Assembly (NCBI GenBank): GCA_002224055.1
Contig: AZLU01000002.1
Location: forward strand, 296,777 to 360,776
Source of the DNA: Pezizomycotina sp. ARF18
Lineage: Eukaryota; Ascomycota
Reading direction: 5' to 3'
DNA: 64,000 nucleotides
In this document: positions 34,681-47,010 of the stretch, piece by piece
Layout of the letters: the number at the start of each line of letters is the position of its first letter
Position numbering within the stretch: the stretch's first letter is position 1
The notes under the pieces: generated by a model
Database searches by the model: none
Told to the model about the DNA's origin: nothing
What the model saw: the letters and a program-made list of their open reading frames with translations, nothing else
Position numbers and translations under genes: made by a program

Positions 34681-37131
34681 CGACGAAGTGAAGACAAGAA
34701 CCCTGAATCCGGCAAGGACGGTGATGGAGCTCACCGGAACTGGTTGATTTTTAGGATTTAAATCACATAGATAGTAAAAAAAAATCACCTTTGGCAAGAC
34801 ACTGTCTTAGCGAAAACTTCATTGATACCGAAAGATTTAGTAAAACACCAGAGCCACAAGTACATCGTTAAACTCTTCGCGAAGGGGACCGAAATCCCTC
34901 CTCTTCTTTCTTCGTTTTTTAAGCCCCCAAAACTAAAAAACCATTGAGACCGATACGAAACAAAACCATCAAACTGCCATCGTGATTTCATCATGCATCC
35001 CACGATGTCTCGGAACATTTAAAGTTTTCACCCGGAATTTCTCTTCTTAGCGAAGAGCGAAGAGTCACAGATAATATTCAACATGTTTCAGGAGAACGTA
35101 TTATTCATTTATGATATCATACATTTTATAGCGTATTTAGAGAAGATTGAATAGTCTATTTATCGTAGACTTTGTCACGGGAATACTTTGTCACGAGATA
35201 AGAAAATATAGCGCTGAATCACCTCGGCGTTGCTATTAGAGTAATTCCCATTCTGCGTCTCTTCCTGTGTCCTACCAAAAGCAAAGCCGATATAGCTCTA
35301 GAAAAAGCACTGGTTAACTTAGATCGTGAAACCTTTAGTCTGCAAATATTATAATGCACGCCACGACAACGATGAGTGTTCCTATACTTCGTTTATTTTG
35401 TTTTATTTTTTCTGGCAACAGAGCAACTAAGCAAACCGCTACCATAACAAAACAACGTCTATACATAGTACAATGATCAATATAAGGTATATATCGCATA
35501 TCGGCAACCGCCTCTCCAGCGCAAACAATATCGTGCGCACATCAACCCTCATACCACCATCGATATTTGCCCCCAAGTCTCCGCATTCTCCACAAGTAGC
35601 GTAACCTCCAGGCAAGAACAATCACAGTCTCGCTCTCCACAATAACCTATCCATACTAATTCAAATAACTAGAACGTCAAGCTGACTCCGTTTCATAGTT
35701 TCTTTATCCCGGCAAAGGCTGCACCCCGCACGTCCGCATCGATACGATGCACCAGCACCTCCGCCAGCGCGGTAATACCCTGGAGCGGCTTCTCAAGCGA
35801 CAACCGTCACCGGATAGAGCTCGGAAGGATACTGCTCGGGGTAGAGGACATCAGGCGGGTATAGATGAGCAAGGCGACGTACCGCGCGTAGCCTATATGG
35901 CGATGAAGAAGGTCGAGAAGCTGTCGATGAAGTTTATGAAGAAGAGGAAGAAGGGAGGTGTACGGCGTCGATAGCGATGAGGTGGAAAGAGTAGACGGTT
36001 CGAAATGGTGGATGGACGGAGCGGGTCTCGGACGCTGATAGTTTTTTTTTGCTCGTGCATCTTTTGGAGCGCGTAGGATAGAACTGCTAAATAAAGCTAA
36101 TTGCCTCAATTGGGAAAAAGCTTCACATTCTTAGACTTGGTTCATTTTAGAATTTTCGCCCCCATTTGGCTAAATTAAGGATCAATCAAAAAGAATAAGC
36201 GAAATAAATAAAATAATAAAAATAAAAATAAAAATAAAAATAAAAATAAGAAGGACAGGAAGACCCGCAGTAAACGCACGACGGAATGGATAAAGGAAGG
36301 TATCAGATGCATTTGCTAGCCTAGGGTGAAATAAGGATCAAATCGAAGGGAAAGCTTGAGCGGGAAAAATTGAATTTGGTCTCTCAGCTGAGAGAGTTGT
36401 ACTGGAAGATGATGTGCGGCAAACCGCAGCGGACAGACTGGCGACTTTGTTCCTTTCTCTGGGGAGAAGTATATCTCCCGTAAGATTAAATCTGCGAGGG
36501 AGCTTTGAAGAAAGGAACAAACAATGGAAGAATATTTGTTCTTAGAGATAGCGTATAAAATTTAAGATCATAATTCTTGATAGTGTGTACTACATAGGCT
36601 TGGCATAAAGAGAGAGCTTTTCTGGGTATCTACTTAAGTATATAGCTTCGACAGAGAACGCCGTTCTTCATTATGACGATAAAATTAATGACATTAGTAT
36701 TCCATGAGTCTAGAGATTTCCTTACGAGTTCAAAAGTTATTATCAAACCATATAGCATCAAGAGAGCATCACGGTAACATCGAGCATATTAGCTCGAATT
36801 CGAGAGCATTTTGTACATCTGCGAAAATAGATGCCTCACAAAGCAATCGCCGAAGTATTGGATACGTTTGAACAGAATGGCTTTCAGAATATAGCTGTCT
36901 ATGGCTCTGAAAAGATCATCAGAGCCCTGATTACTCCATACACGGTCAACGTACCGGCTGCGGCGCTTACATGAGAGATTTCACGGATACATCCTCAAAG
37001 TCCTTCTAAATTATCATACAGCTCATTGATAACCGAAAAAGGGTTTGTTTCGTTCAAGTTTCACAAGCGCTAAACGAGCCTTACACGTACATGCCACTTT
37101 AATATCCGCCCTTATACAGTCCGAGGGGTTC
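34681..37131. other. Gene-poor spacer
   Basis: 35.7-36.0 kb has coding-like Arg/Lys/Ser-rich frames on both strands (plus 35747-35974, minus 35807-36109) that I cannot assign. A 47-codon frame with ATG at 36831 (MPHKAIAEVLDTFEQNGF ..., stop 36974) has protein-like composition but no support. The remainder is AT-rich. Confidence 0.3.
36203..36249. repeat. (AAAAT)n microsatellite
   Basis: Five to six consecutive AAAAT units preceded by imperfect AAAT units. Confidence 0.9.
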
Positions 37132-38308
37132 TTATAACCTCGCCTTCGTCCCTTCCGCGCCGAGCTCCCTCTTCGCGTACTCCACGCCATATCCGCAAAC
37201 GGTCCCCTCGTCATCCCGCTTCCTTCGCTTTCGCACTACTCGCCTGGCGCCTAGCGTACCGCGCCGCAATGCCTTGGTGTATGATGCTATTCTCACCAGC
37301 GCAAACCCGTCCGCGAACCGTATCTCCTTCCCTCTAGGATCCCACCCGGCTTCCTCCGCGTACCACCCCAGCACTTCGTCTCTGCTCGGTAATCCCTCCG
37401 TCATACCCGGTAAAAACGCTTGATTCCCAAACGACGCCTTTTTACCGCTTAATGTTACCTCCAGCTGCGGAATAAACCAGCACGCAGTGAAGTTCGCAAG
37501 GTCGCTCAAGGGATGTCCTAGCGTACTCATCTCCCAATCGAGCACCGCTACGACCTTCGGTTCCGTCGGGTGGAATATCATGTTATCGATCTTAAAGTCG
37601 CCGTGTATAACGCAGCTGCGATCCTTCGGTACACCATTTTCCATGCTCTTCCGGTACATATCGAACATTTCGTGTAAGTGCGGTACATACCCCACCCTCT
37701 CATTCGTTTCTACGTCCTTTACGTCGCCTTGAGATTTATCTATCCGCCGTAACGTCTTCATCTGCCTCTCGTAAAAGCCACCTTTACGTCCGAAGCTCGA
37801 TAATCCGACGACGTCGACGTTAACGGAATGTAATTTCGCTAGCGTTTTCGTACGCTCTTCCATTTCTCTCCGTTCTGATGGCGATACACCCGGTATGGAA
37901 AGTCGTGGAATATGCGGCCTTGGACGTACTCCATTATGTAAACGGCGTTCCGATGACGGAGCTATAGACTGCTGGCGTAGGTACAGAGTCGTGGACGGCT
38001 TTGATGACGCGGTACTCGCGCTCGACGGCGTGGGCCGTGTTTAATAGTGCGCCGGGAGGCTTTTTGCGCATTACGTATTGAGATCCGGAGGAGGAGGTTA
38101 GGAGGTAGGTTGGGTTCGATTGGCCGAAACCGAACTATAGAATACTCATTAGTTAATTGAGCACATGGGTAGACGAGGACGAAGTAGGATACAAGTGGTT
38201 GTATTTTACCTGCTTTACGTCTAGCGGTCCCTTAAATCCATCGATGTGCTTCGAGCAGTAGGCTTCTAGTCTTTTGATGTCTATCGGTTGCCGTAAGGGA
38301 CCCGCCAT
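37132..38308 (-). CDS. ACAD10/11-type aminoglycoside phosphotransferase-family kinase
   Basis: A protein-kinase-like small-molecule phosphotransferase (APH/choline kinase fold), in the branch resembling the N-terminal domain of animal ACAD10/ACAD11; fungal members are stand-alone. The ATG at 38308 gives [20 protein letters not shown]. An intron at 38135-38210 joins DVKQ to [20 protein letters not shown], the nucleotide-binding loop. [20 protein letters not shown] carries the ATP-binding Lys and the helix-C Glu. The catalytic loop is [16 protein letters not shown] (about 37580-37625) and the metal-binding motif [19 protein letters not shown]. The C-terminus includes [20 protein letters not shown]. 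Frame changes occur near 37870-38000 and 37290. In the animal enzymes this domain phosphorylates 4-hydroxyacids for beta-oxidation. A similar role in the fungus is inference. Confidence 0.8.
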
Positions 38309-39027
38309 TGTTGGGGGAGAAGAGGAGGGATTGCGGCGAGAGAAGGGGATGGGATATGAGCGAAGAGAAGTTCGTGTGACGTTTTTGCGGAGGTTTGGAA
38401 TTGATCTCCGCCGCACGGTATTTAAACCTGGGAAGTTCTTATCGATATCAAAAAATAAGATTTAGACCGAGGAAAACGGGGATTTTCTGCCGTCTCGGCG
38501 ACACCGAAAAGCCAAGCACGACTCCTCCGTACTGGTATCACGACTTCCACCGGAAATTCCTTATCTTGTTCAGTCTAAGACTTTATGAATCTGGTGATAG
38601 ATAGTAATTCTTCATATAACCTACTGCTTTTTATGTCCTTGGTAAATCAACAGCACCGTTAGTTTGCTGATGCGTGCTCTTCAAGCTCCCTAGATATCGG
38701 TCATAGCATTGTAGACTGAGACAAAAGTAAAACTCGCCATGAGTAGACTAAGGGTCTAAACACATCTGAGTAATTAGCAACACATTGTCCATATGTGGCC
38801 ATTCAGAATATGGAGATATCCAGGATTCATCCGCGTGTGATGAGAAATTTCCTAGCTAGAACCAATTTTTGTTTCAAGTAAGGAGCAGAGTGAATATGGC
38901 CAACATGCAGCGGTATTTCTTATCTCATTTTATATAGCATGATCTATCATGGGAATTATATTTTGGTATTGTCTTCCAGTAAAATGGAATCGTACAAATT
39001 TTCTCTGAGCATCTCATCATTTTCCCC
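38309..39027. other. Spacer between phosphotransferase and SDR
   Basis: Contains the phosphotransferase promoter (38.3-38.5 kb) and the SDR 3' flank. No gene seen. Confidence 0.5.
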
Positions 39028-40035
39028 TTCAAAGCTTCAAGCTTAATCCCCTGCCACTTGTCAAGTTTTGACCACCATCAATAGGAATCACAGCCCCATT
39101 TGTGTACGCCCCGCCGGCCCCGTTAAATAAAGCATAATACCCGCAATATCTCTAGCTTCACCCAGTCGCTTCCTCGGATTCGCCGCGCTCATCTGATCCG
39201 TTCCACCGAGTATACCAATAAGTCCGTCCGCCATTTTACTGGGGAAGAATCCAGGACTGACAGCATTACTCGTGATATTTTGCGGCCCCAAAGCCACGGC
39301 GAAGTTCCGCGCCAGGTGGTGCGCTGCCGCTTTCGAAGCGGAGTACATTATTGTCTGATTCTCGCCCATATTGCCGATGTTTATCCCTGCTACGGAACCG
39401 GTTATTACAATGCGGGAAGGATCGCTGGGGGTGCCGCGGGCGGATAGGAGGGGCACGAAGCTGCAAAAAGTACATATACCGTTAGTTGAGAAAATTCGTC
39501 TTGCGTATTGAAAAATCGCTTAAAGGTAACAAGATAGAGGGTTAACCTACGTCTTAACAAGGTTGAACACCCCGCGGACATTTAAATCTAAAATCTTCTG
39601 CAACGCCGAATCTGGCGTCTTTCCAGCGGCGAGCCCCATGTCGCGCCGGCGTTCGCGATGAGTATATCAATCCGCCGGGAGCGAGTTCTGTACTTTCTTC
39701 GCGAAGCGCTCGACTTCGTCCGCCTTTGATAAATCGGCGGGTATACCGACCGCTTTTCCTTTTATCCCTTGAGGGCGTTGAGCGAGTCGACGCCGGATTT
39801 GACGCCATCGGTTTGCGGGCTGAGATGATGACGAGCGACGCGCCGGCGAGGAGGAATGCGGTGGCGGTGTGCAAGCCGATGCCGCGTGAACCTTTGGAGT
39901 GAATTATTGGTTAGTCCCTGTTAATAGCCAAGGAAAACAAGGATTGCGGGGTTTCAGGAGGTGCTCACCGCCGGTGACAACCGCAATCTTGCCATCCAGG
40001 CGGAAGAGGCTGTTGAATTCTGGTATATCCGACAT
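39028..40035 (-). CDS. Short-chain dehydrogenase/reductase (3-oxoacyl reductase-like)
   Basis: NAD(P)-dependent classical SDR. The ATG at 40035 gives MSDIPEFNSLFRLDGKIAVV. An intron at 39892-39968 joins TG to GSRGIGLHTATAFLLAGASL, giving the Rossmann motif TGGSRGIG. Next are a segment ILIANAGATWGSP (NAG motif), a second intron at about 39464-39550, ITGSVAGINIG with the catalytic Ser region, and the catalytic YSASKAAAHHLA (YxxxK). SNAVSPGFFPSKM is the post-catalytic PG motif. The C-terminus is AYTNGAVIPIDGG, then a short tail ending at 39028. The sequence type is close to the fungal RhlG-like 3-oxoacyl-(acyl carrier) reductases; the substrate is unknown. Small frame changes occur between 39554 and 39800 and near 39115. 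Adjacent to the phosphotransferase on the same strand. Confidence 0.85.
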
Positions 40036-43024
40036 GATTTCGCGCGATTATTATACCGATTCCTGTCTCGTAAATTTGATATGTATATACGTATTTATAT
40101 ACTCTAAAGATCTTGGGTCTATTAACAGGATTTAGGGGCATAGATTGGTTTTTATTTCATCACTGCCGCAATACCGCGTAATGAGACAATCCGTTTATCG
40201 ACCCTGTCATTTAAGCCACGGCAGAAACGTCCCCGCTCTTGAAAGGGTTAGCAGCAAAAGCAACCGAGGGTATTGAGTCTTGACGCAGGCCAGGAGAGGC
40301 TCAAAGAACGAAAGGCGATAAATGATACAGGAATGGTTCGCAGATGGGTTATCGAGCTTCGAGTTCACTTTTGCCGCCAATTATAGTTCTAGGTGATGGT
40401 TGATTGATGAGGCTCACTATCTAAGCGAATCAAAACATATATTGCCAAGGCATTCAAGGCCTCGCAGGATTGACTAAGAAAGAATAAGCCTCAACCACAG
40501 TCCTTTCGCTAGCCATGTAAGCAGTCACTTGTCAAGTAGCAAATAGAGACCAGAATATTCGTTTTCTGAGGCCCCCATGAGGATCTCTTTAGTCGTGGCA
40601 AGAAGACACGCAATTGCAAGCCGGATGCAACGGAATCCAGACATTGTGTCTGTATCAGCCTAGTAATAATTGTTTCATCCAATCTTGACTTCGAGTGCGC
40701 TAACATTGGAGCTACGCGGCAACCGGAGAACAGTATTTCCTATGAGAATCTACGCTTTAGGACTGTGACTAATCGTTCTTGCGAATCCCGACCCTTTTCA
40801 TTGCTTCCGAGCCTTCCTTCTAACTTCCCAAATCAACGGTCCTCAACCAAATTGCCTGAAGTTCCACTACACCAGCGTCACCCTTTCACCCAGGTCCCAG
40901 TCACCCAGTCTAGGCAATAACACGGAAACGTCTCTTCTCCAAGCCCTCCCCCTCTTTCTCTTCCAAAAAAGAAAAAAAAAATAAAAAATAAAAATGGCCC
41001 CACCACTTGTGTGATCCTTTGGTATAACACCCGCAGCGTCCGGTAAACGGCACCTATACACGATCATTTCGCTGATGCGCTTTCAAAAACGCAAACATTT
41101 GAAAACACTGCAGACTCCATGCGATGGTGCTATTTTCAGTGAACTAGAAACTTCACCAAATGGTAGACAATTCGGCATTTTGTAACGATGTAGCGGTGAT
41201 GAGGCGGTATCCTCGGCGAACTGCTTATAAGTCGTAGACCTAGCTCTGCCTCTTTGCTAACTCTTACGCCTCAGACTTGACATGGCGCCCGGAACAGGTG
41301 AGGGGAATCTTCATTTTGAGCTATAAAATCAAGGACACTGACCTTTAGCGGGCGGGAACCAGGGCTCTTAGCATTCGTTTGTATGAGGTATTGAGGTTCA
41401 AAAAATTTTTAATTTTAATTTTTGTTTTGTACGGGGACTTGTTAGTTTTGCAAGTTTTTGGCTGTTTTTCGAGGTGTCGGGCACCTTTTTACCTCGGTAA
41501 AGTTTTTAAGATATAGTCGTTTTGGCTCACGCTAAATGCCCTGCGGGAACCACCACGATGCTCATTTCTCTCATGTTTTGCGCTGCGTCGTGATGCTTTT
41601 TTCGTCCGAAATTCTCTAGTGCATGTCCCATTCATTGCCTGCAATTGGCCAGTATAATACGCAACTAAACCTAAGCATTTCCCATGCCACCACGATGTGA
41701 GATGTCCCTGAAAGCGGGGCATGTCTCGGTTGCAGAAGCGAACGCTGTGTAAATCTATTAGTACTTTTTAGTAGTGGTCTAAACGCTTCCAGCAGGTACA
41801 CCAGTAGTTTTCATCAACATCCCTGGAGCTTATTTTCGTGGCCAGTATAATACGCAACTAAACCTAAGCATTTCCCATGCCACCACGATGTGAGATGTCC
41901 CTGAAAGCGGGCATGTCTCGGTTGCAGAAGCGAACGCTGTGTAAATCTATTAGTACTATTTAGTAGTGGTCTAAACCGCTTCCAGCAGGTACACCAGTAG
42001 TTTCTCATCAAACATCCCCTGGAGCTTATTTTTCGTCCAATTTTTTTTTTTTCTTCCTGAGTTGACTGATGTAAATTTCCGCGGCAGATCAACATCCCCC
42101 TCAATGAGCTGCCAGTATACGTAGATCTCCCGTCACATACCGGAATCGAAGCGTTTCTCACCGTATTGTATAAATTTACCTGAGACTTCAAAATACGCCA
42201 TCTCTATGATCATATCATGACCAAGTGGGCATACTATCATTCGGATCTTCATCGGATGTAATCCAACGATCCTTCACAATACCTCACGGCCTTCTCTCTT
42301 TAAACCCTCTTTGGCTCCGTGGCGTTTGAGTTTGTGGTAAGCAGCTAGTGCTGAAGTGCAAAGCCGTTGAGCAACCGCAATTTAGCGGGAGAACGAGCTA
42401 ACGCTGAGGCTTGTTTTAAATCCCCTATCTTATAAGTCACCAGTTACCCACCAAGATCCCGCAGAGTTCAAGCTATTTTGGACTGAAGACCCCCATATTC
42501 AATGTTTTTCTTCGTCGCCGAGCTGACAATAGTCTGGAGACGAGCCACTATAGAAGGCGTTTTTGTAAGTTCAACTCCACATACGTCACATCCATTATAG
42601 AAGTTTACTCGACACTCCTTTATTCTTTATCATGATGATTTTAGTGCGGAGCTCCTGCTTCAGAACTAAGTTTAGGGCACAAGTGAACAACTATCTCGAG
42701 AAATGGCGCTCAGTCCGAATGGAAATACTCTGCCATCGGCCACGATGGTAGGTCAGTCGGGGCGTGCGTTTACAAAACGCTCAAGGGCATCGAGAATTAG
42801 CTTTTTACAGACCATGGCTCATTTAATCTCTATCAGCAGACACACCGCAGAAATTTACCAATTGCTGATGGATAGCTACGAGTGAACGGCCTTTTTGTTT
42901 GTAAATAGCGTTCTTCTGCCCATCAGATGGAGGAAAGAAACCACATCGATCTTGTTCTATGCTCCAGAGCATACCAAGTGACAAAGCCGTCCTTCTGTCG
43001 TCTACCTCCCTAAGACAAAACGCG
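40036..43024. other. Gene-poor region with one local duplication
   Basis: A short first exon is possible at 41281 (ATGGCGCCCGGAACAG followed by GTGAGG; a TAG acceptor at about 41345; a TATA-like TTATAAG at 41225), but the frame ends soon after, so the gene may have lost its body. 42703-42885 has a 60-codon frame (MALSPNGNTLPSATMVGQSG...) without recognised family. The rest shows no gene. Confidence 0.3.
41649..42030. repeat. Direct tandem duplication, two units of about 190 bp
   Basis: Unit 1 is about 41649-41838 and unit 2 about 41841-42030, both beginning CCAGTATAATACGCAACTAA. The two copies are nearly identical and differ mainly by single-base length changes in short runs (GGGG/GGG, AACG/AACCG, CCC/CCCC and similar). 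Confidence 0.9.
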
Positions 43025-44790
43025 ATGTTTTCTCATTCTCGTACCTCCTCGCCTTGTTGGCCTGTTTTACCCTTGCTCATGCGCGAGCGCTCCCAAATGC
43101 AGACCAGAGCGCCCCTACCAATCCTGCACTTGGCATGAACCCGCCAAACCTGTTCCCACGGCGGCGCCTTCCGTGAAGGAAGCAGAGCGTAGGGTTGAAT
43201 ACCTACATAAGCGGAGCCTTCTTCAGCCTGCGGTTCTTTATGATACGCCGTACACCCCAGTCCGCAGACCGTGGCCACGGTCTATCGTGCTTCGACCGGA
43301 TACACCAATAAGAATGCCTTCTTAACATGGATGGAGGTGCCCAAGGCGGACGATGACACGGGTCCCCAGAATCCGGATACTTGGACTGATAATGTCGATA
43401 TCTACCCACACTTGAACTTTGCCGTCGACACCCAGACAATGTGCCCCGTCCGTCTGGCATGCCTGCTGCCAGTACGACTTACGGATGCAATATCGATACG
43501 GGCTCCTCCGCCATCATTTTCGGCCCCGACAAGGTCGGAACTAAGGACAACATTGCGAACATAGACGGCCACAACTACAACGGTTACCAGATCTTCCCTG
43601 GCGAGGACGGGGGAAAGTCTGGCTGGGAAGATGGACAAAGTAAAGATCACCCTGACGGGAAATGCAGGCACCGCCGATCAGAATGTTATAGCAACTCCAC
43701 CGTTCTCATCGCAACCGCCTACGCTACTAACTGTGCCGGCTTTGTGACGGCCCCTACGGACTGGCCGGTAGCCGGCGACTATTCAGAAACGAACCGGAAT
43801 CTAGGTCCCGGTTCTAAAAAAGCCCGACGGTACCGCTTGGACCGTGCTAGATTGCGGCGGCGGCACGAGCGCTACCATTAAAGACGTAAGCACTCTTCAA
43901 GCGTCCGGAAGGCGGTTTACTTCGGCATCGGCTGGGGTAACTTCAACAAGGGCCAACAGCTCCCGCTCAACGGGCAGTTCGTGCGGATGATCCAGAGTCT
44001 CAAGGTCTTCGGTGGCTCCACGTACACTACTTCCTCCGACACTGGCGTCGGCTGCGTCGAGGACACGTCGACTACTAATTGCAAGATCAACCGGGGCTAC
44101 ACCATCGGCCGCGCCGGTATCCAGTTTGGCATGGTCAGGAATGACGACTGCCTGTACTACCCGTTGCCGCACAGCGCTTTCGACACAAGCGACTGGACGA
44201 GGCCCGTCGGCTGCATCACTTTCTACGACGCGAGCGCACAGCCAGCAACTGCCAGCAGGGTGAGATCCTACCGGACTCCGGCCAGCAGCAGATGACGGTG
44301 CAGCTGGGAAAGGAGGACGATAGCAGCTACTTCCCGGCTTCCAAATGGCTAGCCAAACTACCGGCGGGAGTATAACTTCAGGAGCAAAAATGATGCTAAG
44401 CATGGGTTTCCCGCTGGCAGGTCACAGCTATCAGAGTGGCCGCTGGATGACGCCGACCGTGGCTTCGGCGCCACGGAAACACAACGCCTAACACGGTCAA
44501 TACGCAGCCCCAGCAGTACACGCCGCAGAGTAGCAGGGCTGACGTTCTGAACGGCAAGTGGTCGCAGTATGGTAGCTTTGTCAATACGGGCCGAAGGTAA
44601 GATTTTCCACACCATAGTCCCCAAGATCATGAGTTTTGACTAACGAATCTCGCTTGAAAATAGATTCTTCGATATCTATGATATGTGCTACGATCCTATG
44701 ATCGGAAAGGTTGGATTCCGCCCGAAGCGGATGGCGGTGACGTGGTTGGACAAGGCACCGGCAGCACCCAGGGCCTCTGCATACTGCTGA
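43025..44790 (+). CDS. Unknown secreted protein
   Basis: I do not recognise the family. A hydrophobic segment FSYLLALLACFTLAHARA followed by LPNADQS (43030-43115) is a good signal peptide, but the ATG at 43025 is one base out of its frame. Mature-protein segments include TTYGCNIDTGSSAIIFGPDK and NYNGYQIFPGEDGGKSGW (43480-43620), CYSNSTVLIATAYATNCAGF with an N-glycosylation site, and FGIGWGNFNKGQQLPLNGQF, then CVEDTSTTNCKINRGYTIG and CLYYPLPHSAFDTSDWTRP (43920-44220). An intron at 44597-44663 (GTAAG, TTGACTAAC, TAG) joins in frame to FFDIYDMCYDPMIGKVGF and a short end at 44790. Paired cysteines and Gly/Asn/Asp-rich composition fit an extracellular beta-rich protein. Frames change several times. 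Confidence 0.55.
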
Positions 44791-45941
44791 TCATTTCACA
44801 TTCCACCAAACTTTTAAGTGGGAAGACACTGAGCCCGATGCTCTTCGGCATAACCTTTTCTTTTGTTTACCGGACTTCCTATCATTCTTCTTTTCCTAAA
44901 TCTTCAGCTTTCTTGTCCATATTTTAGCTCTCTATGTTTTTTGTCTTATACCTGATTTCTCTGGAGAGCCCGGTTATAGCATATAGGATTTACCCTTCCT
45001 GGAGAAGTACATAGTTTATATATTGAGTTTTCTGATGTTTCCGTTTGAATTGAATTGAGTTTCTTTGTTGTTGATCAATCAGACCAGCCAGCCGAGGTCA
45101 ACAGGCTCCGTTCGTGTATCATTTCCCTTCAAAGAATTCGTGAGCGAGTAACTGAGCCATATTCGCCTTCATGAAGGATAATCTGAGCTATTCCATTAAC
45201 ATGCCTGGGTTTCTGATATGGATAAAGTCATAACTTTAATCGTTCTATGGAACCTGATTGGTAATGACACAGACGCCATCGTGAGTCCGTGACTGGCGTT
45301 TTCCCTCCTTGATGCGGATACCTAGTGCTGCATAACAAGGCGCTGGGTAGGGTAGTTTTAGCCACGGCAATAACTATGCAACTCACGGAAATCGCTTGAA
45401 ACAAAGTTTATACCTCTCTGGTACAGATTTCTTAAAATTTAGATTGATAACAACATGGGAAAATGCAAGATCCAGGTATTTTCCAACTCTAGACGCATCC
45501 ATTATTAATGTGATCGGACCACGGTAATTAGTAATTGGACTTTAACGTAAGCAGCTCTGCAAATATCCCTCGCTTGCGAAGCTTCCATGCATGGAACCGA
45601 CAAGGTTAGGCTTACCCTAGCGCACTTTCGCCGGCGCGGCCGGTCATCGCGAAACGCTGTGAAAAACGCACCTCGCCTTTTAATTTCTCAATTGAGTCGG
45701 TATTTTTTCGCGAACTTCTTAACAACAGAATTGTGACTAGATGGTCATTTATAATACTATCTCGATATCACACGCTCTATCGTCGTGTATATAAGGGAGC
45801 TTGAAGATGTCTTCGATTGCAAGAATATTTTTAGATCCTCAGAGCAACAAACATCCTTCACATTAATCAACAAAGAAACAATTGCCGACTCAACATCAAG
45901 AGCTTTCTCCTACCCAAGTCATCGCTGTAAATTTCGTTATC
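44791..45941. other. Spacer and GFA-gene promoter
   Basis: No gene seen. The last 160 bp are promoter and 5' UTR of the GFA gene. Confidence 0.5.
45788..45795 (+). promoter_or_regulatory. TATA box of GFA-domain gene
   Basis: TATATAAG, 154 bp upstream of the GFA-gene ATG, followed by a CA-rich leader typical of strongly expressed fungal genes. Confidence 0.45.
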
Positions 45942-46537
45942 ATGAGTGACACTACCGCCGCGCTACTGATCTATCCAAGCCCTACTTCCCTTAGCGGGCA
46001 TCGCAAAGGACGGCTATTCTAGAGATGGGGAAGCTACCGCTACGTGTTTCTGCGGCGCCGTGCAGTTGGCATTCGTAAGTTTCCTCCGCAAATACGTAAC
46101 TAGAAAAATTACGGAGCCTTAACATGTCCTATCTCGTTTAGCCGACCGAAGGTCCCGGTCTCATGTCCACCTTCGTCTGTAACTGCTCCGACTGCCACAA
46201 AATTACAGCTTCAATGTTCGCATCCAACTTCGTCGTCGCAGATCCGTACCTCAAGCACATTCGCGGCGAAGACAACCTCACGGTCTACAGCCAGTCACAC
46301 ACGGTCGGTTCGGGCAGTACGATGAGCAACTATTTCTGCAAAACCTGCGGGACTTTGATGTACCGCATCGGCACGCACCACGATTTTGTAGGAGCTAAAA
46401 TCCTCCGCATTGGAACCGTCGATGATTTTCATCTGATGGAGACCAAGTTGAGGCCCCAATTGGAGCTTTTTACCAAGGAGAGGGTGAGCTGGTTTACTGG
46501 AGTAGAGGGCGCAAAGAAGTTCGAAGGAACTCAGTAA
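45942..46537 (+). CDS. GFA-domain (glutathione-dependent formaldehyde-activating-like) protein
   Basis: Zinc-binding GFA/CENP-V family protein of about 180 residues. The start MSDTTA at 45942 is followed, after small frame changes, by AGIAKDGYSRDGEATATCFC. CFCGAVQLAF then joins across an intron (46075-46141) in frame to PTEGPGLMSTFVCNCSDCHK. Zinc ligands visible are CFCG, CNCSDC and FCKTCGTLMYRIG. The end is VSWFTGVEGAKKFEGTQ, stop at 46537, full length for fungal members. The exon from 46142 to the stop is uninterrupted. An alternative splice start (GT at 45946 to the AG at 45994-45995) would give a shorter but in-frame N-terminus, so the first 50 bp are uncertain. The exact reaction in fungi is unproven; some members bind glutathione adducts. 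Confidence 0.88.
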
Positions 46538-47010
46538 TTATGCGGCTTTCAAATACAAAAGTCTCTGTATATAACCTTTCTTGAGGAATCGATCAAGTGT
46601 TTCCGATTTTTCTCCACTTCTACACGATATTGTATATAGCCAGGCAGCGAATGTCAAGTTATAAAAGAATTAGCCCAAGCATTGAAACATACTCAGATGA
46701 GATCGTAAGCAGGTGCTGATTCCTGCTATAAATTTGATGTTTACCACCTCTTACATTCAAGAAATGTACTCAATATGAACCCCTTTGCATCCTTAAATCT
46801 CATACAAAGAGACTCAGAGAAAACTATGGCAAGAGTTGAGTTCCCAGGGCCTCGTAGGAGTCTTCAGGGGTGGGTTTGACAGAACAATCTTGTTAATCTG
46901 GACCTGGATATAATCCATCTTGATCTAATGTTTCGTTTTGATGTAAACCGATCTTTGTACAACTAGTATCTCCCCATAGCCCCCCATTAACTTTTCTCTT
47001 CTCGTAGAGA
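46538..47010. other. Spacer
   Basis: AT-rich 3' flank of the GFA gene and upstream region of the cysteine-rich protein gene. No gene. Confidence 0.5.
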
